A stretch of 64,000 nucleotides of DNA from Rhytidiadelphus loreus (lineage: Eukaryota > Streptophyta > Bryopsida > Hypnales > Hylocomiaceae): the NCBI GenBank assembly GCA_947034895.1, contig OX344763.1, positions 3,288,501 to 3,352,500 of the forward strand, in the 5' to 3' direction. Positions 10,788 through 22,560 of the stretch are shown one piece after another. Below the pieces are notes generated by a model. That model was not told where the DNA came from. It worked only from the letters and a program-made list of their open reading frames with translations, and ran no database searches. A program made the translations under genes and the position numbers. How positions within the stretch are numbered: position 1 is the stretch's first letter; every line of letters begins with the position of its first letter.

Positions 10788-12245
10788 ATGTTGACACAAA
10801 AAGATCTAGAATTACTTCAGCCTTTTTCTAAAGATCAGTTGGAGTTACAATTGCATGACTTTTTGAAAAAAAGAGATTGTGAACACTTCTTCTTGTCTTG
10901 AGTGGTTGAGGTACCAACCAACTTAACCAAGGGCAAAATCAATATTCTTTTATGTCATATAATTTCTTTGCCGGATGTGAGGCCTTTCTTGAAGAATGAT
11001 GTCATGAATCTAGCTGTACACTTTAATTGTTACTTGTGGTTACATGGAAAGAAATGGAGTTCTCTATAAGGCTTTGGAGAATAATGAGGGGAAGACAATA
11101 GATGTTACAAATGATATTATTAAATCGTAGAGTGCCAACTAGGTGTGGCAAATGTTGCATTTGAAAAAGAATTTGAAAATGATGAAGATCTCAAAGTTTT
11201 ATTTGGCAAGATGTTTATGGTGTGGGATGACAACCACTATTTGCAAGCATGGTTGCTTATTATGAATTGCGATCATGCAAACAACTTCATGTGGCATTAT
11301 ACTATTGAAAGTATTGTTTTGGAGGTCAAGGGAGACATTGTAACTATGTTGGCAACATTACATGAAGTTCAATCATTTGCCTTCCCTATTGCAAGGCAAC
11401 CTCAAGAGCTTGTAATCCCTCAATTCTTGAGGTTGATTTAGCCACAAACAATGTCTTCTTCAACTCTATTATTACAACTCAACTATATACAAAGGTAGAT
11501 GGCAAACCATGGAGGGGTGCAAAAGAGACGCCTGAGGTTCTAGTGAAGCTTTTTGTTCATTGCTTAAGCCTTGTAAATGGCATTGTGGTAGATATGACTG
11601 CCTCTACATGTATTCTAATCTACAACATTGACCTACTTCTTTCTCTATATTTTGTTTCATTTTCTTTTTCCGTACTTCAATTTTGATGTTTCATATTTCA
11701 TTCAGGTTCTTGTATTAGAGCGGTTCATTCCTCTAATTGTAATATCCTTGCATTAAAAAGTGATGTCAAACTCTTTGATGAGGTACTAAAGCCTCCACAA
11801 ACACCTATTACTATCTCCAAGATTCTTGATTCTACTACTACATATGATGATATGGAGATTGATAATGACTCTCTGATTGAAGATGTCACACTCTACACTT
11901 ATGTGAGTAATATTCACTTATTTTTTTTCTATTCAACAACTTCAATTATAAATTCTATACTTTGTATTAAAATTTGTTATTATATTTTTTGATATATGGT
12001 TTATTGTTTGCAATTGAATGAATCCATTGCCAAGGCAAACCTTACCTTTTTATCAACACCCTAAATTTCTTGGAAGTCCCTCCCTCAATCCTCATCGCTT
12101 CCATGTCTGTGCTAAAGATTTAGCATTAGCTTATGTTAATGCTGCATTTGGTTCATCTTCAATGTCTCTATCACCTTGTAGATTTCATGATCGTAGAGTA
12201 TACTCATATTTTGAATTTAGTGTATATGAGTTAAATAATATCTAA
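10788..12245 (+). pseudogene. Decayed copy B of the ParB/methyltransferase family
   Basis: The best preserved of the three remnants. A 98-codon open stretch (11,145-11,441) holds FMVWDDNHYLQAW and WHYTIESIVLEVKGD, matching FFVCDGNHRLLSW and WHCAVDSIILDTKGK of the intact gene. The conserved His stays, but G-N-H-R reads D-N-H-Y. About 11,500-11,605 gives KPWRGAKE and VVDMTAST, matching MPWRGARE and VLDCTASTG (methyltransferase motif I). An intron follows at the same place as in the intact gene, and after the acceptor at about 11,705 comes NCNILALKSDVKLFDEVLKP, matching HILALEADKMIFAGILEP. The last exon match is at about 12,015-12,245. The exon carrying the DPPY-equivalent and the central helix is missing. 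Stops and frame changes show it is not functional. Confidence 0.82.
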
Positions 12246-12452
12246 GTTTATATTCATGATTTGATATTTGATTTCTATTGTCTTGTTTCTCAAATTGAAT
12301 CTACCTTTGTATGATGTGGAAACAATTCCATTTGATCCCTAAAACTTCATCCTATGCTCAAATTGAACAATAAAATAAGAGTATTAAATCACACTCCACC
12401 ATTGAACTTCATGAAATTCTAGAAAATGAAATTTAACTTAGAATTCAATTAA

Positions 12453-13256
12453 CCTTTAAATGCATGGGCGACCATATATAGTCAATCTGAAATTTCAGGC
12501 TTATTTTGCAATGGGCAATTAAATTCATTTGACTGGTTTAAAAAAAATTCGGACAATTTTTAGGGTTAACTATTGAAATCTTTCATTTTTCACTAAAAAA
12601 GGTATATATTTGATTGTTGAGAGGTCTCCAAAGTCATATATGTCCATTAGTGGAAGAGTAAAGCTTGCTAATTTTACTTCATTTTCCAACTTTGAGCAAT
12701 ATCACTTGATTTGAGATCTAAAAACTTGTACTTATCCATTTGCTTTTAAAATGGTCCCAATGGAAGGAGTAAAGTGTTTTCATGATTTTCACCATTAACA
12801 ATTTAAACAAGAAAGTGTTGATTTGGAGTTATTTTTATTTATACTCATAAAAGAAAATTGCATCTCAACAATTGCAAGGTGGATTGTGTAATGAGTTTAA
12901 TAGCTTTTCAAGTGATATTAATTTTTTTGAAAGGGCATTTTAGTGTGCTAATAAAATTTGTAGTTGTTCATGTCACCTCCAATCCAAAAAAACTTTTATG
13001 CGCAAATTTTTGAAATATATTGTGGGGAGGAACAATATATTAAAAATAGAAAACATATATTTCTCTTGTTATAATCTCATGACTCTTATGCAATTTTGCA
13101 CTCAAAATTGGTGTGCATACTAATAAGCAAGCTCTTTAAACATCTGTACGGTTAGATTTTGAAAAAAATAACAATTTGCTTCAATGGGGATAACTATAAG
13201 CCCATGCTCTTTTTTCATAGTCAAAACACACTTGAAAAGGCTTGGGCATTTAGGGG
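12453..13256. mobile_element. 804-bp TTAA-flanked element
   Basis: TTAA lies at 12,449-12,452 and 13,257-13,260. Ends are CCTTTAAATGC and, inverted, CCCCTAAATGC. The empty site is in unit A near 5960, where CAATTAAACTACTACC is uninterrupted, which proves insertion and a TTAA target duplication. No transposase is visible. Confidence 0.88.
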
Positions 13257-13629
13257 TTAAACTACTACCATTGGACTAATCATGTCTTCTATTTATTAGA
13301 AATGTTTTTTTATTTAATAAATAAATAAAATTTAAGTAAAGATGGTTCCCAAAAGAGGGGCATCAATTAGCAAAATGGTTGTTTAGGTTATTCACAGTTA
13401 ATACATTTATTTGGTGTATAATATATGTCTACTATATTCATTTTATATTTTGCATGTTCAAGATATTTCTAAAAAATATAAAACATAGTTATAAAAATAA
13501 AATAAAATAGGTGGACCATTTTCATCCATTAACTTTACATAAAGGCCCGTGGTTCAATGTTTTGGTACAAAATCACATAATAGCATATTCATTTATTGTT
13601 TAGTTGGACTATAGATCCTTTCAACTAAT

Positions 13630-13756
13630 TCCACAGTTATAAGTCTCCAATGGATTTATAATTTCTAAATAGAAGAAAAAAAATTGGAGGTTCATAGGCT
13701 CACAAGCTCATAGGCTCACAAGCTCATGCTCTTAGGCTCACATACTAGCATCCCCA
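13630..13756 (+). mobile_element. Terminal module downstream of copy B
   Basis: GGTTCATAGGCTCACAAGCTC-type repeats end at CTAGCATCCCC, as in unit A. From 13,757 the sequence differs from unit A. At 13,986 it joins a dispersed repeat shared with 34.2 kb through a TTAA, probably the right end of another TTAA element (ends ACCTTTAGGTG) whose left end I cannot find. Confidence 0.6.
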
Positions 13757-14726
13757 TTTTCACAGGGCCAAAAAAATGATTTTTGTCACTTCAAACATTA
13801 ATATCTTGCAATCTATACGGTGGAAAATTTTTAAATGTTTTTCACATCTTTTCTTACTATTTTACTACAAGATCCTATGGTTACATATGTCCAAAAATGT
13901 TTTTCATCTAAAATTTGGTGCTTGTATCAGAAATGGCAGATTTGGAGCACTTTTGGTGAAAACATAGTCTTTGACCTTTAGGTGTTAATTGGACCTTTTC
14001 CATCATTTCAATGTCAATGTCATATATATTCTTCATGTTCTACACCTCCTCTTGACCACACTCAAGCACAAATCATTATCAAGGCACCTTTTTTTCATAG
14101 TTGAAGAAGTGCCAAAGTGGTAATATAAAATGTTAAAGTGGTGCTCCAAATTTCAACATTCATCCGAATATTGGATAGAAAACATTACATCAACACACAT
14201 CACATGTCTATAATTTAGTTTTCATTGACAATTTGGCGAATTCATCCAAGATTTTTTTAATTTGAAGTTTTTTGGCAAGTTCATCCAAGCTTTTAGCCAT
14301 TTTTTTTTATCATTTTCTAGCCAAATTATTTTTTCTTGGTGCGATCAGAAAGCTAAAAAAATCCAACCCTGATCATTATCTACACAATGGAGGAAAAAAT
14401 GATGGACTATTGAATATCCACAAGATTTGGAGATGTAGATGATGTTATATGTTGACATACACTTAGCTTCATAGTGTCCAATGGGCTACGCAGTGCCCGA
14501 TGGGCCACCCACTTAGGGCGCATAGTTTGAAGGGTTTTTGCAACTATGCAATAAAAGGAATACGGAGTATGTAAGGTAGAACTGTCTAATACCACCATCC
14601 ACCCCATTCCGTCACCTAAAAGATCCTCCCAATTGCATCAGTGGTCCATCTATTACCACAATTTTTACAACCCTTTATCATGATGTCAATGCACTTGGGG
14701 AGCAGACACATTAGCCTACATTTTAA

Positions 14727-14952
14727 CCCTTGAAGGGCCTAAAAGCCCTTTGTGGCTGTATAGTATATTTTGCATTTGATGGTATTTGATGAGAAAAACG
14801 TTGACCAAATATTTTTCAATACAAAGTAAATTAATGATAATGAAAGTTCGTAAATAACAATGTATCACAACTCATATATCAAGTCACAATTGAAGAGTAA
14901 TAAGGCTAAATACGGGTCGTATAGAGGGACCACCTCAAGGGCCTTTCAAGGG
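14727..14952. mobile_element. 226-bp TTAA-flanked element
   Basis: TTAA lies at 14,723-14,726 and 14,953-14,956. Ends are CCCTTGAAGGGCC and, inverted, CCCTTGAAAGGCC. Related in its end sequence to the element at 28,663-28,884. Confidence 0.82.
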
Positions 14953-15050
14953 TTAACAAGAGTTTGCTCATGCTTCAACAAGGGTCTATTCACAATTTAA
15001 CATTTTAGCTTTGAAAAATCACAAAAAATTCATTTCTTGTTAGAATGACT

Positions 15051-15290
15051 TCATTCTTTTTGCAACGAATTTTTGTCAAACTTTTCAATCTTTGAAAAAA
15101 TATGGAAGTTAACAAATAGCTTCTTCAAAGTACCTAGATAGCAAATTTGTGTGATAATGAACAATTCTACCTTACTAGCAATTAGGGATGACCTTACGAG
15201 GATACCATTGGTCCCATGCACATACACTTGTTGATCCTTGTAAAGTCCATTGACATCCTCTGTCAAACCAATCCTTTTCTGTCAGTGACT
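15051..15290 (-). pseudogene. Fragment of an unidentified conserved reading frame, copy 1
   Basis: The frame encodes VNGLYKDQQVYVHGTN, then SSLIASKVEL, TQICYLGTLKKLFVNFHIFS and KIEKF, ending in LQKE and a stop. The copy at 34,982-35,270 keeps the same frame and wording (DGTN, TQICYLRTLEKLFVSFHIFS, EIEKFERSQLQKE) although the surrounding DNA has diverged, so it was probably once coding. A degenerate inverted copy lies near 31,500-31,665. I do not recognise the family. This copy lacks about 25 bases of the upstream part that the other has. Confidence 0.5.
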
Positions 15291-15780
15291 CACTAATAAA
15301 AAAATATAATTTTGCTAGGCAATAGGATTACAACCCTCGAGTCACAACCCTAAACTTCTCATGCTAGAAGGGATGGGCAATACTTTTCAATCCATTGGTG
15401 AGGGCACAATAATGCCCAGGTTGTTTTAGGAAAGGACCGAACGTCAAAAGATCTGTGTATTTTGCATTCATGAAGTGGGATTATTGGAATTCTGCATTAA
15501 AATGGAGCCTCTAATATGGATGCAATGCTTATTTATGAGCAATAACAATATGGAAAAGAAGCATCCCGAAGCATCCCAAAGCAAGCTAGAATCCTACTGC
15601 ATTGTCAACACTCTAAAAATCATTAAACATAAGTTGGCTCTATATCTTTTTAGTGAGGCTAATGTGGACCTCTCTTTGTGGAGTGTAAGCCCTCAAGTTA
15701 GCACTTGGAACTTTGGATCTATGTTTTACAATTTTTAGTTAGTTTTTAGATTAGTTTTATGCAAAAACACATAAAAAGAG

Positions 15781-16260
15781 AGTTATTGAGAGTTTTGGCT
15801 GAAGTCCCTACCAAAGTAGTGAGGAATGGTCTTAGAGACGTGAAACACATAAAACTTTATGTTTTCACTAATTCTAAGTCTTATTGGTAAGTTTAAACAA
15901 ATAGTAGTAATTTCAAGAGAAGAAAGGATATGAGAGTTAGTCAGCCCTAATGTTTTATTCATACAAAACAACATCTATAAGTACGCATGTGACAAACTGG
16001 CTAAGTAATAGAGTCTAGTCTTAGTAAGTCAAAATCTAATTCGGGAAAGAGTTGGGTTTGTTATTTTAAGCATTGCAAGTAGTTTTGAGAATACAACCTG
16101 ATTGCAGACCAAAATGAAGGAAAATGTGATTGAAGCATACAAAGAGGTGCTTTTTAGGTCAAAGCATGCTAGGAGGTCAAATTGAGATCCAATCATCCAA
16201 GATTCCCTTGGTATCAAGAATGATTTCCCCTCTGATGGAAATTATTCAAATTTACTATAT
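15781..16260. other. Non-repetitive AT-rich sequence, no gene recognised
   Basis: Short minus-strand frames only. Nothing here resembles a known family. Confidence 0.4.
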
Positions 16261-17591
16261 CACTAGAAGAAAATGAGGGGTTTTGCAACTACAAAGAGCA
16301 ACTAGTTTTTAGTTGCACCGGACATTTGCAATTGGTGAGAATTTGGTGGGCCCAGTTGCTATGGACAAGTTTTCTAGTTGCACCGTAGTTGCAAGGCAAA
16401 ACGTTTTAGTCCCGCATTCTGTAGCTTACGTGGAACTTCATCGATGCGCTTTATGACGTGGTTGCCTACGTGGTATTCATTGTTGTTTGAGGTCAATAAC
16501 TAAGTTGCAATTTGTTTGTGACTTCATTGCAACTTTGATGCGATTGGTTTGCTACTTCATTTCAACTACTTTGCAACTACTTTAGGTATATATTTGATTA
16601 TTGAACAATGATTATGGGACAATGTTTATGAAACAATGTTTATGGAAGAATGATTATGGGACAATGTTTATGGAACAATGATTATGGGACAATGTAAGCA
16701 GTTTTCAACTCATTTACGACATGTTTGCCACTTTTTACCAACTGGTTTGCAACTAGGTTATGACTTTTTTATGACTACTGTGATTACTTTATAGGATATG
16801 TACAACTTTTTTGTAATTTTTTTGTGACTCATGAATCATGAGTACAACTTATTTGCAACTACTATGCTTCTTGATGATACATTTGTGCAGCTTGTAATCG
16901 ATTGCATACAAGTGTTTTACAACTCATTTGCAATTGATGGTCAACTAGTATACTCATAATACAATATACAACATATTATACACAATATACCATACATAAT
17001 ACAACACATATAGTATATCATACATAATATAACACATATAATATACCATACAATATACACCATATATCATACAATACTCACCATACTGAACAAATATGTT
17101 AGGTAGCTCCAAAGGCCATTTATTGTGATTTAGGGTGTTAAGAAGACGAGTTATTTATACAAGTGGGGTTGCAGTAGATATGACAAATGATATGGGATAT
17201 ATAAAATGCACGAATTATATTAAAGTAAATTTGTCTTCTTGTAGTTGTTTTGTAGTTGTAACTAGTTGTATTTTGGTTGTTCTATAATTGTTTTCTAGTT
17301 GTCTTTGAATTGATTTCTAGTTGCACTCTAGTTGTAGATAACGCAAAGTTGTCCACATCGACACTTCTAACGAATATAGGATGTAAAATACCTACTCTGT
17401 TATAATTCCATTTTCCTACATTTTTTTCTACAACTACTCTGCAACTACAACAACTACAACAACTACAACAACATACACATCAAAGTTGGTGCAATTAGAG
17501 AAAACTGTAGTTGCAAGATAGTTATATAGGACACTTAGTTGCATTTGAGTTGCATATGGCCAGTTGCAGCGGACACGTTTTTCTTCTAGTG
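16261..17591. mobile_element. 1331-bp non-autonomous CACTA transposon
   Basis: Ends are CACTAGAAGAAAA and, inverted, the same sequence, flanked by a 3-bp TAT duplication (16,258-16,260 and 17,592-17,594). Many short AGTTGCA / TTTGCAACTA motifs in both orientations fill the ends, which is typical of the subterminal repeats bound by CACTA TnpA-like proteins. The interior has CAACTA microsatellite and AT-rich ATACAATATAC runs. No transposase. Confidence 0.9.
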
Positions 17592-19560
17592 TATTTAGAC
17601 TAGTGCAATGTGAACGTGGAACTTGCACTAAGATTCTAAGAATAGCTTAGATATTCTCTCAAAAGTTTCATAAAATTGGAACATTCCACGTTGGCTCCAT
17701 AGAAAGTCAACCGCTTAAAAATACATTCGTAAATTCTTAGAAATTACAAATGTGGCAGTAAAATCTCACTAAAAATTAGGATAGTGTTTTGTGTGCTAAT
17801 AAAGAGCCTTATTAAGTTTGAAGACCTTTTGACATTCTCAAGTACCAGAATCAAGACTATCGAATTCCACAAGAATTTATAACTTGGTGGCGGATTGACC
17901 GGTGAGCAAGAGCTAATGGTCTCTGAATGGAGCAAATTAAGGGTCAATTCTTACTCCCTTAAACATTATAAACCATTTTGGCTAGACGGTTTCATCAAAA
18001 ACAGAAAGCTCCAAAAGTTAGAACTTTGACTTTTGTTTGGAGTTACCATGATTCAAAATTGTGCTTAAAAACGGTCGAGGGAAAAGAGGTAAGGAGTCTA
18101 TAGACTAATTGGGGTTTTCTGAACGCGATGTCGCAATTGGTTTTTGATTTTGAGTTGTCCATCAAAAGATTGAGAGGGTCAACCCTTAGTTTGACTTTTT
18201 TATAATAATTTGTGAATCTACGGTGATTTTACAAATATCTTTTGGAAAATCAAAGATTGGATTTGCTCAAGATCTCTTTGTTTGCGTAAGAAGCCAATTT
18301 TGAACTAAAAAAAGACAATTTGGAATTATCGTAGGATTAATTTGCAACAACGATTAATTAAAATCTCTTGTCGTGCTACCGACACATTGTTGGAGCACTT
18401 TTAAAGCTAAGAATTGACTATTTTATTTGAGTTCTTTTGCACTTTAAAGGTCTAAAGGGTCCCTTTAAAGATTGACTTGTATTCTTGTTTGAATTTGGAG
18501 GCTTCAAGCTCCAAACTTTGATTTCCAAGAGTTTAGGAGGAAAAAATCTCCAAACCTTATTATTGTTTAAGTTGACTTATTTTCTTTCTTGAATTTGGAG
18601 GCTTCAAGCCCCAAAACTTTGATTTTAAGAGCATTGGAGGGATAGACCCCAAACTCTATTTGATTTTATGATTCTTTCAAACACTAACAAATAAATTGTG
18701 TGAATTAGTAACAGATTGTGATTTAAAAAATTTAAAGTGGCAAGGCTAGACTTTGCTAAAAGGTTTTTATATCACCATGTGCCAAAATTCGTTGTATAAT
18801 GGATGTTTGGTTTTATTAATTGTTATTGTTCGGTTAAACACTATCATGTGTACCTCTTTTAGTGATTAACTTAGAACTTTGATTGAAAATTTGAGAGTCT
18901 AGTTTTTAATGTTCGGTTAAACACTATCATGTGTACCTCCTTTCAAAATTAAACTTTCAAAATACTAATATTTTGTCCGTGAATACCGTTTGTGCTTGGA
19001 GTTGCTCCCGCATGGTGAAGTTTTGACTTATAATAGTTAAAAATTTGTCTTTGAAACTTATTAAACCTAGGGTTGCTCTCACATGACAAAGTTTTGACCT
19101 GGAAACCTAGAAACGAGTACTTTTAATTTTTAGTTTTCTCACTATCGCCTGGGATTACTCTTGCACGGCGAAGCTTTGAACCATGATTCTTTGAAAAACT
19201 ACTTAAGGAGCTAAAAGTCCAAACTCTTCTTGCCATTTTGCCATTTTTGTGAGAAAATAAAGGTTATTGGTTAGGAATGTTTGGTGTTTGAGAGTTCATC
19301 ACTACTAAAATTGCTTTGTTAGAAGTAGTATTTAGAGTTAGAATAGTCATTGTTTTGAAATTTACTCCCCAAAATCCCCAAAAAACATCTTTAAAATTAT
19401 TTAGAAGTAGAGTTGTTAGAAGTTTAGTCTTATTCACATAAATTTATAAAAATTAGTTAGTTTATCTTTTGTGTTAAATTAGTGATAGTTATTAGTTCAG
19501 TTAAGTCAGTTTCTATCTTACAATTAGCATTAGAGTTTGTTTTTTTGTTGGTGAAAAATT
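17592..19560. other. Gene-less stretch with short internal duplications
   Basis: A ~125-bp stretch containing GAATTTGGAGGCTTCAAGC occurs twice at 18,480-18,660. GTTCGGTTAAACACTATCATG occurs at about 18,828 and 18,912. A ~75-bp segment of the form TTGCTC-CGCATGGTGAAGTTTTGA occurs three times at about 18,995-19,180. No gene was recognised. It could be the leader or LTR-like part of a retroelement, but no primer-binding site or LTR pair was seen. Confidence 0.4.
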
Positions 19561-19629
19561 TGGATTAGAGTCCAATTGAGCAACCAGTCCGACTGAAACA
19601 ACCAGTTAATACACCAGCAGGTACGACAA

Positions 19630-19816
19630 GGCAATCAAGCAGGTATGGTGGGTGACCAAGAGGGTATGGGTGGAGCGACCAAGTGGATCTCGGCGAGGTG
19701 ACGAGGTAGATATCGGCAAGCGACCATCGGGTATGGCAGGGCAACCAAGCGGATATTGGTGGGGTGACCAAGCGGATCTCGGCGGTGTGACTAGGCAGGT
19801 ATCAGCGGGTGACTAG
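19630..19816. repeat. ~23-bp minisatellite, about eight units
   Basis: Units close to GTGACCAAGCGGATCTCGGC repeat with variation and are much richer in G+C than the surroundings. The frame of the minus strand is open through it, but this follows from the repeat and is not evidence of a gene. Confidence 0.75.
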
Positions 19817-20552
19817 ACAATAGTCCTTGCAATCCAGTACTAAGCAGAATAGTAGGATTGAACAGCATACCAGTAAGAAAACACAAGTTTAGGTAACAAA
19901 ACACAAAAAACTTATTAGTTGGAGTACAAGTCAACTTGATTATTCCAACATCAAAAGGCCAATCTGTTGCTCTCCACACCAAAATTTTAAGTTGTGAAAA
20001 AACAAAATCTCTCAACAAACTATTTCACATCTCAAATCCTCTATAGCCACATTAGAGAAACAAAACATGAATGAAAGGCAATTGGAAAGAAGAGAGGCAT
20101 AAGAAGGGAGTTGAAGAAGGAATACTACATTAAAATAATATTAAAGTATGGAATAACACTATTCATTGGAAGTATTTAGTTTAGATATTATTCTTTTCAC
20201 TATTCATTGTTTGGTTATTGTCATTAATTAGGATTCCATTTGTATTAGTTGACCAATTGTTGGTTTAGCATTTTGTTTTATTAGGCCTAATAAGCCAAAT
20301 TGAAGAAACCTAAACAAAAAAATTTCTTTGAAATATTAAAAGCAAAAAAATACTAAACAATTGACAAGGGAATAATACCACTATTCATTGAAAATTAGGT
20401 AGTTTGACGAAATAAAGAATTCGCAATAATTCCAATATAACCAAGGTATTATTTCATTTGTTAAAACTAACAAAAATTGGAGTATTTTAGAATAGGTTTT
20501 AGAACAAAATTAAACAAGGGATTATTCATAGTTGCGTCATTATTGAAGGATG

Positions 20553-20624
20553 ATGGAGGACCAAGAGGAGACCATTATGGTTGTGATCTGCAACGATGGA
20601 TTCATTGACATGTTTGACTCAGAG
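20553..20624 (+). other. Possible small first exon
   Basis: ATG-ATG-GAG begins a 24-codon frame (MMEDQEETIMVVICNDGF, then IDMFDSE) that ends in a strong donor, GAG|GTATGT. I found no matching downstream exon and no homologue comes to mind, so this is a weak call. Confidence 0.22.
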
Positions 20625-21789
20625 GTATGTTGACTTAAAACCGATTATTTGATTTTTCGCTTACCATTAAAAATTAAATAGGAATTGAAATTTAGAATAG
20701 GAATTGTTAGTTAGAATTTTAAATTTGCTAAAATCAATTAAAACTAAAATTTACTTAAAATTGTGGAAGTAGCGAATGGATGAATTTTGAGTCGAGTTGG
20801 AAGAAAAAAAATTAATTCATCCAAGAAAATCTTGAAAGGAATCTAATTTGAATTTAGGAATCTAAAAAATCTTAGAGCATTTGAGAACATTAAAACTTAA
20901 GTTTCTTAGATATTCCGTAAAAACTTGGTGTAGAAGGTTCTCATCCAAACTAAAGGGAACTTTCAATCATTTATAAATTTTTACCTAGAAGTCAAGTAAT
21001 TTCATTTTTACCTTGATAGAAAGGTAATCTCTTACTCTCCTCACAAAAATAATAAAACCCCTTAAAACTACTAAATTTAGAATAATAACTTTGAATTAAG
21101 GTTGATAAATGAACAATTAGGAATATTCTAGAAGAACAATTAAAGAATCTTTTGAAACTATAAACTTTTAAGGAATCTTTTAAAGATTCCAAAACCTACT
21201 TTTCCTTTAAAATTAATTAAATTTCGAAGAAGCAAAGAGTGGATGAAGTTTGGCTTAATTTTGGATGAAATTTCTTAAAATAGATCAAAATTAGGTTTTC
21301 TCTATAAAATTCATTAGTTATATTAATTAAAAATTCAGCCCTGAAATTTAGATTTGTTTTGAATTTATTTGCTATTTTCAGTCAACGGATGAAGTTTTTA
21401 GGATAGAATTAGAGACGAAATTCATCCTTAAATATCTTTTAGTAGGAATATCGGAATTCAGTTTGCTATACCATTTTGGAAAAGGCAAAGTGCATTTTGC
21501 AAATTAGCTTAGATAGATTTTTAGTTTAGATTAGGTTTTACTTGGGTTTTTTTACTCATCAAAAGTCTCGAACCTTTTAACGTTTAGTGTATTTTGAAGT
21601 AGTTAAATTAGGTTACAATCATCATGAACAAAGTGTCCATTGCTTGAAAGGCCAAAGAACACTAGGTTTACAAATCACCTTGTAAGAATTACTTACTTAT
21701 GCCGCTAGAACCCATGTGTACGTTTTTACTCTAGGGGTGAAGTAAAAATCACCCACATGGAGTTGTGCAAGAGAGCTCATTTCTATTTT
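20625..21789. other. AT-rich sequence, no gene recognised
   Basis: No open frame or transposon end was recognised between the possible exon and the start of the large duplication. Confidence 0.4.
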
Positions 21790-22238
21790 GGTTTCATCAG
21801 TCACTGAGTCCAAAATAAGTTGTTAGAAAATAGTGGAAGCCCTTAATCCCTAAACACCTAAGGAACCAAATTTTGGTGTTTAAATAGAGTTTTCAAAGAC
21901 ATAAGGTTGATAAGGCTACTAAAATACAATTTATAGAGATATTACATTTTTAATGTAGATATAAAATTAGAAAATTTTACACAATAGAAGTATTGTGTGG
22001 GTCCAACTCTAGTTTTCATGTTGATTTGTTCCTTGGACCTCTTATAACAAGTGCAATCAACAACCAATAGAGTACATTCCACCATTACAAACTAATTGAA
22101 CTCCTACATATCTAATTTTTGAATCACTTTAAACATTGGAGGTATAGAATAAGAGATGTGGAGGCTAAAAGTTGATTTTAAGAGATCATCCAACTTTGAA
22201 ATTTCCATGAGAAACAACGATTCTAATTTGAATCATAT

Positions 22239-22560
22239 ATGGGCAATTTTACTAAAATGGTAATATTCCATGTGCCATTTTCAAACTACTCTGTTAGAAT
22301 TGTGAAAGTGGCATTTAGGACAGATATAGATTTGAGAAATCTTTGATTTGTATAGATTATAGAAATCTAGGATTGTTATAGATTTCAGACCACGTGGTCT
22401 AAACTATAAAAGTGACATCTAGGATTAGCTTAGATTTCAGACATCTAGTAAAGATATAGATTTCAAACATCTAGGACACTTGTACATTTAAGACCACACG
22501 GGCTGAACTTTAAAAATTGCCAAAGTAGTGGAATGGTGACATTTTAACGAAATTGCCCAT
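22239..22560. mobile_element. 322-bp inverted-repeat element
   Basis: Ends are ATGGGCAATTT and, inverted, the same, with further partial match inward (TAAAATG, TTCCA). ATAT flanks both sides; the alternative reading is TA with a one-base-longer repeat. The empty site is visible in copy 2 near 36,990. The left end resembles a sequence at about 62,044-62,090 (GGGAATTTCGTTAAAATGGC). Inside, AGATTTCAGACCAC-like motifs repeat. No coding capacity. Confidence 0.8.

Larger units (their letters stand above)
9755..13756 (+). repeat. Duplicated unit B (pairs with 3183-6470)
   Basis: Same order of parts as unit A: GTTAAC palindromes (9755-9925), shared sequence from about 9935, a second GTTAAC set (10,425-10,660), decayed gene copy B, ~573 bp of 3' flank once the 804-bp insertion is discounted, and the terminal module. 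B is the fuller copy of the gene. Confidence 0.75.
13990..15780. repeat. Dispersed repeat, copy 1 (pairs with ~34,235-35,930)
   Basis: Begins at AATTGGACCTTTTCCAT and stays recognisable for about 1.7 kb, with insertions in either copy. An inverted partial copy is at about 31,384-31,860. A TTAA element (14,727-14,952) is present here and absent at 34.86 kb. Confidence 0.75.

Noticed and set aside
17592..21000. LTR retrotransposon
   Set aside because: Internal duplications are present, but there is no LTR pair, primer-binding site, or gag/pol motif.
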